DNA from: Heligmosomoides polygyrus polygyrus
Taxonomy: Eukaryota > Nematoda > Chromadorea > Rhabditida > Heligmosomidae
Length of the DNA: 64,000 bases
NCBI GenBank assembly: GCA_947396885.1
Contig: OX377202.1
Coordinates: forward strand, 78,650,643 to 78,714,642
Direction: 5' to 3'
Positions within the stretch are counted from its first letter, which is position 1. Each line of letters begins with the position of its first letter. The position numbers and the translations under genes are program-made. The notes beneath the pieces are model-generated. The model saw nothing but the letters and a program-made list of their open reading frames with translations. It was not told the DNA's origin and searched no databases. Shown in pieces: positions 12,890-24,300 of the stretch.

Positions 12890-12985
12890 TATGTCTGATG
12901 GCGAAAATGAACAGCACTGTGAGAATCTCCACTCTTCAAATAGTAGAAAAGTAGGTTTCATTTTTGCAAAGTCCTTGAACCCAAG
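12890..12985 (+). repeat. Dispersed ~90-bp repeat (GAATCTCCAC family)
   Basis: The segment with ...GAGAATCTCCACTCTTCAAA, TAGTAGAAAA and TTTTTGCAAAGTCCTTGAA recurs in the same order at about 44393-44475 (+, diverged) and 44736-44838 (-). Three copies in one window mark an old dispersed repeat, possibly a tRNA-linked SINE tail since a tRNA-like box lies nearby at 13.1 kb. No terminal repeats were seen. Confidence 0.5.
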
Positions 12986-14352
12986 AGGTCCCGGAAGGTC
13001 GGTTTTGGATTGCATAGTCAGCACGCATCTGACACGTTGGTATTGTGAGTGCCAGGTGAGGGAGGTGGTGAAAGATACCGGTGTAGGCAGCTCGCTGGCT
13101 CAATGTGCAGAGGCGGTGCATGATAGGCACGGAGTCGGGTGTTTGAGTCTATGCCTTGCCGAATTTTTGCTTTTTTAATGCTCATTCCTTGCCTGGAACC
13201 TATCGCCTTCCCAACTTTTCGTATGCACTGTGGGCTGCCATGCCAGTAAGAGATTTTCATCAATTGCCCTCCTGTATGCGGGCCTTTGAATTTTCTGCAG
13301 ATCTTTGATAGGACCTCGACTACATGGCGGATGAATCTTTCCAGCCAGTTTGAAAGAACCAGTCCACAAGTCGAGAATGGGTGTCCAGTCGATCTCATCT
13401 AGCATCTGCTTTCACGACTCCCAGCCTCTTGGTCCAGGTCGAGAAGAGGTAGAAGAAAAATTTTCGTCCAAACCTGCCTGCCTAAGGGGGTTATCTGGGT
13501 CGCTGATCACGGATATGATATTAATTTTGAAATTTCGCTTGATTGCGGTAGTGCAGCACCTATGCACGTATTCAGTTCAGCACGCGATCCCATAGAAGAT
13601 TTTTGAGAGTGCCTCCAGAAGTGCTGATGGCAGCAGTAGACCTCTCATTGCGAATTGAAAGATTACTGCAGTAGCTACGTTCAGTGTCCCTCCAAAGGAA
13701 CGTCACCGTTTCTATGCAGGTTCTGCCTGAGCGTAATTAAATGGGTGTTATATTGGTATGGGCAATATACTGCAGCCGCTGCGGGACATCGATGTAGATC
13801 ACTCGCACTGTCTGATCTGCATACATGTTTCTCGTTCTGTCAGCCCTCTCGACAACTTGGGGCCCAATCATGTAACTCGGTCATGTTGACCGGGCAACGA
13901 ATGTATTTATTGAGCTCGAGGTGTACGGAGCCGTTTATGCTTCATCGATCGCGCGTTGCGTCAAGGTGCGAATTACCAGTATCGATTGGGGCTGGAGATA
14001 TTCAGTACTGAGAATCCTCATTATGAGACGCCATGGGGTGTGTGGGGTGTAGACGGGGCGCTTGCATGGTCTGGGCGATCGGGAGCACCAGCGGACTATG
14101 AACTTCTAGCTAAGACTGCTCGCATGGAATACTTCGCAGCTGGTGTCGTGTCAAGGCATGAAGTTTCAGCAGCGCCTCAGAATGTACAGTCACCTCCTGC
14201 TGGGGCATAGCGTCAGGAGGTACAGCTGCTGTCCTGCGGACCTCGAAACTTTGTTTTGCGTCTCAAACACCAATTTTCGTTATGAACATGTCGCATTACG
14301 AGGTGTAGTTTAGAGCGGAAGATGTGCTAAAATTATCCGAGATTTTTCTCCA

Positions 14353-14523
14353 GGGGCCGGATTCATCAAAGTTACTGCAGTAACCTTAACGGAGAACCGT
14401 AAACGAAAGCTCAGATAACGTGGCTTATCGCTCACCATATCGCTTGATAAGCCGCGTTATCTGAGCTATTTGCTTACAATTCTCCGTTAAAGTTACTGCA
14501 GTAACTTTGATGAATCCAGCCCC
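14353..14523. mobile_element. Palindromic MITE, GGGGCCGGATTCATC family, copy a
   Basis: A near-complete palindrome of 171 bp. It begins GGGGCCGGATTCATCAAAGT and ends with the reverse complement (...TTTGATGAATCCAGCCCC). The internal arms GTTACTGCAGTAAC and GATAAGCC/GGCTTATC also pair. It shares its ends with six other copies in this window. The mobilising superfamily is not identifiable from the ends I see; target duplications are too short to call. Confidence 0.75.
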
Positions 14524-14557
14524 AGTAAGTCTGGCCTACCCTACAGTATAGCCGGCG

Positions 14558-14820
14558 GCTGGTAGCGCAGTTGTAGGGCCGTCCTTCACATGCAGCCTGA
14601 TTCTATGTTCTTGCTCCGTGTGCGGCTCTGTTCAATTGCTTTCAATCCCCAATGGTCAGTCATGCTACCAGGATTCTCTGAGAAGGATGAGACACTGAGT
14701 TGTCCATCGACTTGTCACCGCTCATCATTATATAGATCCTATAAGCATTCAAATGGCCTCTATGATATCCCGTAAGGAAAATGTGTGGCCCATCCTGCGA
14801 AGGGAATGGATCTTTATTCT
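14558..14820 (+). repeat. Degenerate tRNA-derived SINE (family 1)
   Basis: It starts with a TAGCGCAGTTGTAGGGCC A-box-like sequence, a decayed tRNA part follows, and the body matches other copies (TGATATCCCGTA, ATGTGTGGCCCATCC). It is divergent from the cleaner copies at 40.1 and 52.4 kb. Confidence 0.55.
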
Positions 14821-16008
14821 TCGGAGGATAGAATATTATAAGGGCATTTGTTAAGCAAGGAAAAAGTAAGCGGTAATGTATAGCGAATGCGCTGTTAGGG
14901 TCCTTTATAAAATAATCCACCCGTGTCTCAAAACTGACCGTCTACCGCAGTGGGCGTTTAACGATGCTCTGTAGCACCTATGCGGTCCTTTGCCCAATTT
15001 GCGCAATTGGCAGAGTTATGCCAACTTTCTCACCCGTTGAAATCTAGTAGTAAAGTTCTCTGTTGGCCGCATGTTTCTTAAACTGGTCCTTCAATGTGTG
15101 GAAGTCTAAAGTGAGGCCTGTATTTCTTCCAGACCTGGCAGCATTATCCCACACGAAGCAGTATTTTCCTACTGCATTTGTAGTGTCTATTTATCTGAGC
15201 TTAACGTTTTTATATCTGAGGTTTTTGTAAATTTCTGGTATTCTTTGGAGCAAAATTAGTGAGTAGTCTCCCTCCTAGCCTTCACCCTCCAATGTTCTGG
15301 TGTATCTTTGCTGTCAAAGTAGAGATCGTTTCTAAGCGTTTTCCATTGTAACTGCAATATTTAAGTTTCACCGGAGCGCTTGTGTGGTCTATGCAGTTTT
15401 TCTTTTACAAGGGTTGATCAAGCTCGGTGTCGTGCCGATGAGTAAAATCCCGAAGAACAGTGCCCCCCCCCCCCCCTTCCGGATTGAGCGTTTTCTTTTT
15501 AGGCGCTGGTGCAGATTTCTTCTTTGCATAAGAGCCGCTTAATAAGACTATCAGGTCACGTCCGGTGTGTCACAATGCCTCACACCGTCTCCTATCTGTA
15601 TCACTGGTATAGTTGAAGTGCATTCAGAGGCATGCACGAAGTAGGAGCATGACAAAGAAAAAGGTGCTCGTGTAATTTTCTACTATTACCTTCCTTTCAC
15701 TACTAATTTTCGCTTCAATGTCGCTACGGCTTCGATGTACAAACGCTTGGGAGAATCTCCATTCTGGATGCAGTCAGATGGAAACTTTGAGCAAGTGCTC
15801 ACTTTATGCTAGACTAGCACGAGAAGGGGCGCCATTGACAGCAACGGCAATACGTATGGCTAATTAACTATGCGATGTACGCATAGGTTTTCCACGAGCG
15901 TTGCGTCTACTTTGAGCTACGTGGAATAAGTTGTATCGCTTCTCGAGTATAGGAATATGATAAGCGGATGAAGATCAGCGTTGGTCAATCTGTTTGTTGG
16001 ACGCACCA

Positions 16009-16087
16009 CGCATTTCACCTCTGCGACGTATCTTGAGGTCGCAGAGGTGAAATGCGACCTCAAGATACGTCGCAGAGGTGAAATGCG
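16009..16087. repeat. Perfect 35-bp foldback with 9-nt loop
   Basis: The left arm 16009-16043 (CGCATTTCACCTCTGCGACG...) is the exact reverse complement of 16053-16087, separated by GAGGTGAAA. The loop plus flanking bases also repeat part of the arm (GCAGAGGTGAAATGCG occurs twice). Perfect arms indicate a recent origin or active maintenance. It is 350 bp upstream of the Pin1 start. Confidence 0.9.
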
Positions 16088-16430
16088 AATGAGAAATTTG
16101 AGATGAAGAATGAATTTGAATGAGAAATAACTTGTGCAACTACTTGTAGTGATGTGTTCATGGATATCTCAGTGTTTTATCGTTGTCAGACAAGTGGGTT
16201 CTAAGTGCACATAGGAGTCTCTCGACTGGTATAGTTGGGTCCACTTTCGAGGAACTCTGAAAAGACGCAGCGATTAACAATGCGAAGTACTTTCTCTAGA
16301 GTTAGAAGCAAGCTAGGTTTTAGAGTACGATCATTCTCTGCTTTATTCTCTTTGAGATGGAACATTGATGCCTTCTTTTATTCCGCCATTTCATTTTTTA
16401 CGTGTCGATATGGTCCTTACATCTTCCGTT

Positions 16431-16437
16431 TAGCCAT
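16431..16437 (+). promoter_or_regulatory. Probable spliced-leader acceptor of pinn-1
   Basis: TTCCGTTTAG ends at 16433, four bases before the ATG at 16438. This tight spacing is typical of nematode trans-splice acceptors. The frame is open upstream of this ATG, but the Pin1 homology begins exactly at [11 protein letters not shown], so this ATG was chosen. Confidence 0.6.
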
Positions 16438-18126
16438 ATGTCAGCAGAGCAACCACTTCCGGCAGGCTGGGAGAAGCGCATGAGTCGCACTAACAACCAG
16501 GAGTACTATTACAACCAAGCGACTGGTCGAAGTCAGTGGGACCGGCCGTCGGAGCCAGCATTTGGAAAAGGCTCAGAGTTGAAGGAAGTGCGCGCGGCCC
16601 ATCTTCTGGTGAAGCACGCCGGCAGTCGCAGGCCGTCGAGCTGGAGGTCCGACAAAATCACGCGAACAAAGGAGGACGCACGGAACATTCTGAGCAGCTA
16701 CATTCAACAGATTCGAAGCTCCAGTGATCCCGAGGCCACGTTTCGAAAGCTCGCGCAGCAGTTCAGCGATTGCAGTTCTGCAAAGAGAGGAGGCGATCTT
16801 GGTTAGTTGCCCATTCCTTAGTTTTCTTGCTTATGTTGTTCATTTATATGGAGGCCTTTTAGCGTTTGGGGACATGGTTCTGAACTAAAATCTCATTCGT
16901 CTACACACTTCACGCCTGCGTTGTATTCTCAGCTCGGGGTAGTGTCGGTTGCTCCGCTCCAATAAAGGGAACGAGGATCTCTTCGAGAACAAGGGCATCT
17001 TCATATTTTCTGGTAGAATTGTTGTGATGACTTTCGACTAGTTGCGGTATGACCAAAATAGGTATAACAATATCGATAAAGGTTCATAACCATGTCATAA
17101 AGCACATGTAAATGGACGTTTTCTGAAGTGTTGCACGTGCGTTCATTCATTGTGTCGCACCACATTTTTTTTACGTACGACCTCCCCAGCAAGTAATAGT
17201 GCGATTGGTAGTGCGTGTGTGAATGGTTAACCGATCATGTTCTTCATTCCGCATCAATGTGCATAATTCTTTTAAACTGTCTGACCCAAGAAATCCCCTA
17301 TATCCCTCGGAGCATGAATGAAGTTAACTTCAGGATGTGCTGAGTGGTTGCATGAGACACACTTTTCAAATGGTGCACTAGAAAATGACCAAAATTTTTG
17401 CTTCTTGAGAGAGATACGTAGAAACCCTACTGTGATTAAAGGATTGGAATTCGAACGCTGCTTGAAACTTTTCCAAAATTTGTGCTGTCTGGTTATAGTT
17501 AGATAGAGTTATAGTAGATAGTTCGCTTAGTGATGTCTATAGGATTTCGGCATTTTTGATACGCTCTCTTCCTCATATCTTTGTAAATGCAAATATTAAA
17601 ATTTGCTATCGGGGGTCGGATTCATCAGCGACTTACATAACCTTAACAGAGAATTCACAGCGGAAAACTCAGATAACGCGGCTTATCGCTCGCCATATCG
17701 CTTGATAAGCCGCGCTATCAGGGATTTCGGCTGCAATTTTCTCTGTTAAATTGCTGTAAGTCGTAGATGAATCTGGCCCCAAATGTGCACTACTGTTTAC
17801 ATGTTTGCTGTGGTACCGTTTGTGAAAAAAAATGCAGCACTTCACTTGCAGTCTGCTTTACCCATATTTGGCATGAAAATTTTAACCCCTCATAACTTCG
17901 CTTGTCATTTTATGAGTTCAGGACCTGAACAACAGCAGCAGTTCCATTTTTCACAACCCATTGTAACGCTTAATCCAAGTTATACAGCCCAGCTTTTTCA
18001 GGAGTGTTTGGACGTCGTCAGATGCAGAAACCCTTCGAGGACGCTTCATTTGCTTTGGACATCGGAGAGATGAGCGACATCGTGGAGACTGACTCTGGAT
18101 TGCACATCATTTGGCGACTAGCATGA
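16438..18126 (+). CDS. pinn-1: Pin1-type peptidyl-prolyl cis-trans isomerase (parvulin)
   Basis: Two exons, 16438-16801 and 18002-18126, give 162 residues; human Pin1 has 163. An N-terminal WW domain ([11 protein letters not shown]... QSQWDRP-type, residues about 6-39) binds pSer/pThr-Pro. The parvulin domain follows and retains the key residues: His in AAHLLVKH, the phosphate-binding pair in SRRPSSWR, the nucleophilic-pocket Cys in QFSDCSSAK, the DASFAL strand and the C-terminal GLHII histidine. The product isomerises phospho-Ser/Thr-Pro bonds in mitotic and signalling proteins, mainly nuclear. The split codon (G|GA) lies in GGDLG. The 1.2-kb intron holds MITE copy b. The stop lies 222 nt before the MVD start, which suggests a shared operon. 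The protein appears complete and functional. Confidence 0.95.
17612..17780. mobile_element. Palindromic MITE, GGGGCCGGATTCATC family, copy b
   Basis: It begins GGGGTCGGATTCATCAG and ends ...GATGAATCTGGCCCC. The core CAGATAACGCGGCTTATCGC is shared with copy a (14353-14523). It lies in the single intron of the Pin1 gene. Confidence 0.75.
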
Positions 18127-18347
18127 ATTTAACACAGCCATGTCTAATAAGTTTCTCGTTCCGTCCGTGCATATATATTACTTGTGTTCAATGTTTTTCG
18201 CTTTTTGATCGATTCTTTGTTCTCTGAAAGCATAAACTGTTCGTCATCGCCTACGAAACAGCCATGTTTAGTGTGTGGCGCTCTTGTATCTCTTCCCTGC
18301 TCGTTCCTACCTACTCTGTTTTCCGACACGATCATGCCTTTGCAGTT
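18127..18347 (+). promoter_or_regulatory. Putative intercistronic region with trans-splice acceptor before MVD
   Basis: Only 221 nt separate the Pin1 stop from the MVD ATG. The middle is U-rich (TGTTTTTCGCTTTTTGATCG), like the Ur elements between nematode operon genes, and CCTTTGCAG ends at 18345, two bases before the ATG. The layout fits 3'-end formation of the first cistron followed by SL trans-splicing of the second. A second independent promoter cannot be excluded. Confidence 0.55.
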
Positions 18348-21300
18348 ATGGTGACCAGTTGGGATGATAGAGCGGTCGAGGTCGAGGTGCCGATCAACAT
18401 TGCATTAGTCAAGTACTGGGGGAAAAGGGACGAGGTAATGTGCTGTTTTATCGAAGGAAAGAAGTATTCGCCTTTTCATACCTTCTCATAGGCTAGGTTT
18501 TACTGGACTTCTTCCAAAGAGTTTTCGCTTTGTTCACCGATCAGTGCTATAGTGGGTTGAAAAGCGGTCACGTGGAGTAGCTACTTACTTATCCCACCAT
18601 GTATACTTATACATAAACGACGTGACAGTGGGGAGTATAAAGGATGAGGAAATGAGGATTGACGTAATTCAGCAGTTCTCTAAGATGCGCCACGCATTCT
18701 CCTTATTCGATATCGTGGAGGCAATTTGAATGCATGTTTGGTCTATACGATGAACTGAGATGACTAAATGTTAGGAAAGTCAGAGTTTCATCCTTCGCAG
18801 ACAACTTTGGTACCATTTCTGCGATCAAGAGGGGTTGCATGACAGGTTGACCATGTGGGATCCGAACCTCGAACATTGGGTACGGATTGCACGCCAAAGT
18901 CGCCACGAGTGCTGAGGGTTCAGTGCACAGGGGAATTTTCATTAATAATCCGGAGTATTCAAAGCGTTTTCGCTACGCTGCTCTAATGGTTCCAGCGTTG
19001 AGCGTTGTAAAGCTGGATTTTTGAAGCTGAAATAATGAATGCCTTTCCCATTTCAGAAGGAACCGCAAAGAACTGAGGATGAATTACTGTAGGTTAAAGT
19101 ATAAATAAAAGGATAAAGGACGTTAGCCAATCCCTTTCGCGATGATCCACGCTTCTTCTGCTCTAATCTACCTCTAATCGGTGTCGTGAGGCCGATTTGA
19201 ATACGTAATTGATCTATTGCGCGCGTGCAGCGCAGTCGGAGGAGGTGCAGACTGTTGCGTGCATCCGATACCAGGTTGCTGGTTCTGATTTTTCCGCCCA
19301 GACCATGAAAGCTTTCCTCTCTCCGGGGTCGGCGAAATGGTGTCAGGCTTGTCTGGGAAAGATAAAGCGCTGACTTATTAATCGGCTTGCCACCGCAACT
19401 CTTTGTATAGGTCAAATAAGCATTTAAACTGCGATATATATTTTAGTGTGTAGATCAAAAATTGTAGCGCGGGTGGAGCGTTTCAGGTAGAACACCAATC
19501 TAACGCCTCGAGCTGTTCTGAGGACGACGACAACGTCGAAAAGTCAGGCCAATAATAAAGTTTCCACCCAGAAACCTCGTTGGCAGAAGAACGCACTGAA
19601 ATACATATATAATATATAATATATAATATATATAATATATATAATATATAATATATATAATATATATTATATATATTATATATATTATATATATTATATA
19701 TATTATATATATTATATATATTATATATATTATATATATCACGAGAATGCCGAGGTTTCAAGATGAGAGCACTTGGAGACATTCGATTGGATTCCACTAC
19801 ATCCTGTTGAAGTAGGGCGCGTGGTACATCCCAAAAGGGATTGATTAACAACGTCCTCTATCACTTTTCATCCTTAATTTGGACTACTTAATGACTTGCC
19901 GCCCGATGGACAGACGTATCTGGAAAGGATAAAACGCTGGAAACAATTCGACGACCACGAACGGATGAAAGGCTTGATTGGTCTGGGCGGGAAAGCCTAC
20001 GAATGAACCTGGAATCGGGTGGACGCTGCAGCTGGCACCTCCTTCGACTGTGCTACCACGCGTTCTTACTGTAGGAGCCGGTGAAATTTATTCGGGTGCA
20101 AGTTTAGTAAGGAGCCCACCTTGATTTTCTCCTATAAAATCGTAGTGATTTGCCCAACAAATTAAGTGAAAGCCTCAAGCACGGACACACTATGTTATGA
20201 CCGTGGGAGGACATGTAAGCCTGTTTTGGCTTAGGCATCTGTTATACTCCCGCGGGAGCATCCGCGGAAGGGCGGGAATCGCGCCGAGACTCCTCACCTG
20301 GCCAATCACCGCGTTTCGCCACGCCCGCCTCCGCCGTGTACCATTGGTCCGCGGACGTTCCGCGGATGCTCCCGCGGGAGTATAACAGAGGCCTTAGAAA
20401 AGCTACCAGGAGCCAGATGCATCAACCGCCTATGCTAACGGTGAAAAGTACCGCCAAACCCCTGATATGAAATTCATCAGCGTCAGCTTTTGCTGTACTT
20501 TTCACCGTTACCGGCCGGTAAGCGCTTGATGAATTTGGCCCCAGATGTGAAAGAGGTACACTGTGGACATGCCTCTGTAGACTTGCACCTTTCTTCCCTT
20601 TCAAGATTCACAAGGTTCTGTGCCCTTGATCAGAGCATTACTTCAGAGCACTGTTTTTTGGACTTTTTTTTCTTGAACGCAATTCGAGAATGGCCAACCT
20701 TCGCGATTGGGATGTTAACTGTGACATCGGCCAACGCAGTTTGTTTCACCGTCATTTATCAACGTAGTATGCAGTACATTACAAGGAACATTCCTAGAAC
20801 TCATGAAGATGTACCGAAGGGACGTCGAGGACGACCCAGGACCTAGAAGGGGGCGCGAGCGAGCCGTTCCTAGCTCAAAACCGTTACCACTATTGCTACC
20901 GTGACCCCATTCAGAACCTACCTAGCTCTTTTATACTGACCCCCAAGGCCACGGTTACACTATCTGGCCTTGGCAAGGAATCGCGAGCGGGTCTTAACAA
21001 GTTAACGTTGCGACCACCATATTCCCACATGGGGAAATGATTCCGGTTTGTGGCGAGTACACCAAACGCGAAGCAAAGCAGAGCTCGTGCTCTGAGGTAG
21101 GGGTTCGGGGTAGGGGCGAGTTCCTATGGTTCAGTCGCGACTCTGTAGCTAATGTTGTTTCGATTTCAGGACTTAATCATTCCTATCAACAACTCACTTT
21201 CACTGAATATTGATGAGGTCTTTGCGAGGACGCGGGTACGTTGTTCCTGTAGAATCGCAGCCGATTCTGTGATGATAAACGACAGTGTTATGAACCTCGA

Positions 21301-24300
21301 GGAGAAGAAGAACCGCCGTTTCCCGAAGTTCTTCGATGTAAGTGGTTAGGTATGTATCATCACCGCCTATATATAAAAGAGTTTGTCCGTCGAGTGATCT
21401 AACTTAAGTAAGATACGCCGTACCATCCACAGCAAGGGCGGTCGAGTGATTTAACCTAAGTGAGATACGCCGCATCATCCTTAGCGGGGGCAAGATTTGC
21501 AATTGAACGTGGTATGCTGCTGCAGCAGGGAAAGCGTAGTCCTTTACTGCTTAGCACAACAGCACCTACGCGCGTGCGATAGGGGGAACAGTGAAGCAGG
21601 CCAGGAGGTGGCACCAAGAAGGGTTTAGGCAATAAGGAGGGACCAATAGAGAGTTACCAATGAGGGGGGGGGCAGTAAGGAGGATCAGCAAAGGGATCCA
21701 TTACCAGTAAGCGAGACCGGATTTAGAAGATGTGACACCAATGTCCCGCAACGGATGTTCGCTCGCCGTTGTCGTGTCGTGAGCGTAGGGGGGGGGGCTA
21801 CTTAATTGGGATAGAGTAGTATGGAGGATCCTGAGGAGAAGGGGGAAGAATTTACCTGGAAGAAGGGAGCTGGAGGCGGGACCAGGGCGGGGAACCAACA
21901 AGAAGGTAGTCGTAAGGGATTTAATACGGAGAACAAGGAATCTGCCATATACGTATCCTCTTCATGCTTAACAGCGGCGACTGCGCGCGCTTCTGAGCTT
22001 CTGGATCCAAAAAACGGCCCCCTACGTCGCGCAACAAGTGTCCTGATCAGGGATGTGCGGATTAACCGTTATCCTTTATCCGATTTCCGGTGAGTTTTGG
22101 CCTATCCGTTTTGTTGTTCGTTATCTGGGGATTTTCCACTGGATAACAAACAACAAAATGAGGCAAGTTTGTGATTACTTAGTTGAATATAAGGACAATT
22201 TAAAAAATAGTCTTGTGTTTTTTCCACTAGCAGTCGAGATACGCTTGCAATGCCAGGTAGGTGCCTTATCAGAGTTCTCAATGCTATAATTTGATTAAAT
22301 TATCTAACTGCTCATAGCGCATTTTGAAGTGCTGAACACTGCCTTGCTCACTTCTATTTGTGGGTTTTTCACCAAAATTCCTTCTAGCATAACGTACGAT
22401 CTGGAAAAAGCTAGTCGATCAGTGGAGAAAAGGACAAACATCCATACGAATCACTTCGTTTTAAGGATGTGCCAGATACTCCGCATCTACACGATATTTT
22501 AGCGCTCTTTGAAATTATGTTTGGCACCAGCAGCAATTTACTATTTCCCCTTTCTAAAGCAATAGAGAGCGAGTTTTATTCGATCTGAGCAAGGATTAGT
22601 ATTAAAAATAATTGGAGAGTCAACAAAAAGCGACTCTTTTTAACGACTACCCACCCAAGCCCAGAAATTCCCGTGGTATCTATCCATGGTGATTTCACTG
22701 CAGCTGAAAAACATGAAGGAAGGATATAAGACGACGGTAGTGCCGGATGCGACACGCGTTCTACTCCTACGTTTGTTGGAGGCACATTGAATGCGTATTT
22801 GGCCAATACAATGACTTGCGGTGGTCAGCCGATGGACAATTCAGCGCGTTATCTTGATCGGACAAGCCTGATACCAATACATCGGCCCCGAAAGGAAGGA
22901 AGGCTTGGTTGACCTGGAGAGGAAATCCGAACCAAGAACATTGAGTCGGAGAGCATGCGACAGGCTGCACTTCCGACTGCACTACCACGTGCCTTGAAGA
23001 AAAAACACCAACAAGCGTATAAAGTGTTGCTTATTTGACATGTGACATGGACAGCGTTATAAATACCGACCTACCATTGAAGAAAGAATGTTTTAAAAGT
23101 AGTTTTAATTTTTGTTGTTTGTTTGTTATCCGTTTTTCCGTTATCCGGCCATTTTTGGGCAAAATTATCCGTTATCCAATATCCGGCTTTCAAATTTTTT
23201 TTATCCGCTCATCCCTGGTCCTGATCCTAAATACGTGTCACCGACGTCTGCCGTGAGCATGTGAGGACCACTAAGGGGGTGGTGGAAAAGGGCAGTAAGG
23301 GGGACGGATCTCTAGGGTGGTCCAGGAGAGGCAAGGAAGGAAAGGAACAATCTGCAGGAGGGGCCAGGGCGGGAAAACCAGCAAGAAGAGACCGGTAGGG
23401 GTCAATAGTGGAAACAAAGAAGTGGGCCAGGAGTTGGGACAAGAAGGTGAGGGACTAAAGAGGGGTAGAGAAGACCAGTAAAGGTGGACCAGCAATTAGA
23501 TCCAGTAAGAATAAACGAGTGAGGGGGAACCTGGCTTTGGAAGACATGTCAACGATATCTGGAAACGCTAGCTGTTGTGCATGAGAACGGTTGGGGAGGG
23601 GCAACCTGATGGACAGAAGTACTGCGTAGCACCATCCAATGACGTTACTGGCCGGTTCGGTGAGAATGTCTAGATGAAGGTACCGCAGTGGCGAACGGCT
23701 TGATGCCGATAAAGTACGCAGCAGGTCTTAGATGTTAGCGAATTTCATGTTTTACAAAAACTGCTTTCAATAGGTCAGTGATGCTGCAAAGTGCGAGACA
23801 CGCCGTTAGGCGTGTCGGAGCACTTGTATACATATAATTAGCAGCGGAGTAGTTTTACTGTTAAGTGACTTTAGAGACAAAAAAGAGCATAGCCGCCTGG
23901 AATTTACTACCGTATTCCTTGTACCTTCTTGATATTATTCTGTGACCAATTTAAAGTCCAATGTTTACATGTTTATGGGGTGCGCCAGGTGCTTAAAGGT
24001 GCAGTCGGATAAGGCGGCGTCTGTCGCGTGCACTCAATTCCACGTTTCTGTTTCGGGTCTACCGCCTTGTTCAATTAAGCCTTCCATCTTTTCGAGGTCG
24101 GTGAATAGCTACAAGACTTCTTTGACGATGAGAAGGAAGAACAGTGACTTGTTCATTGACTGGCTCCCACAAGTCGTTGTATAGCTAATTACGCATTCAA
24201 ATGGCCTCTACGATATCCCGTACTTTAAGTGAATGCGTAGCGCATTCATCCTTAACAAACGAGTCTGGTATCAATTCATCGACCCCGGAGGGATGGAAGG

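Larger units (their letters stand above)
12271..16437. other. Intergenic/intronic stretch before Pin1
   Basis: No protein-coding exon is supported. It holds a repeat copy at 12.89-12.98 kb, a tRNA-like A/B-box sequence near 13.1 kb, a palindromic MITE (14353-14523), a degenerate SINE (about 14558-14820), a C-run at 15464-15477 and a perfect foldback (16009-16087), listed separately where useful. Confidence 0.5.

Noticed and set aside
13018..13405. 126- and 76-residue minus-strand open frames
   Set aside because: No recognisable protein and no splice context; they overlap a tRNA-like repeat on the plus strand.
19483..19851. Ile/Tyr-repeat open frames
   Set aside because: Translation of the TA microsatellite.
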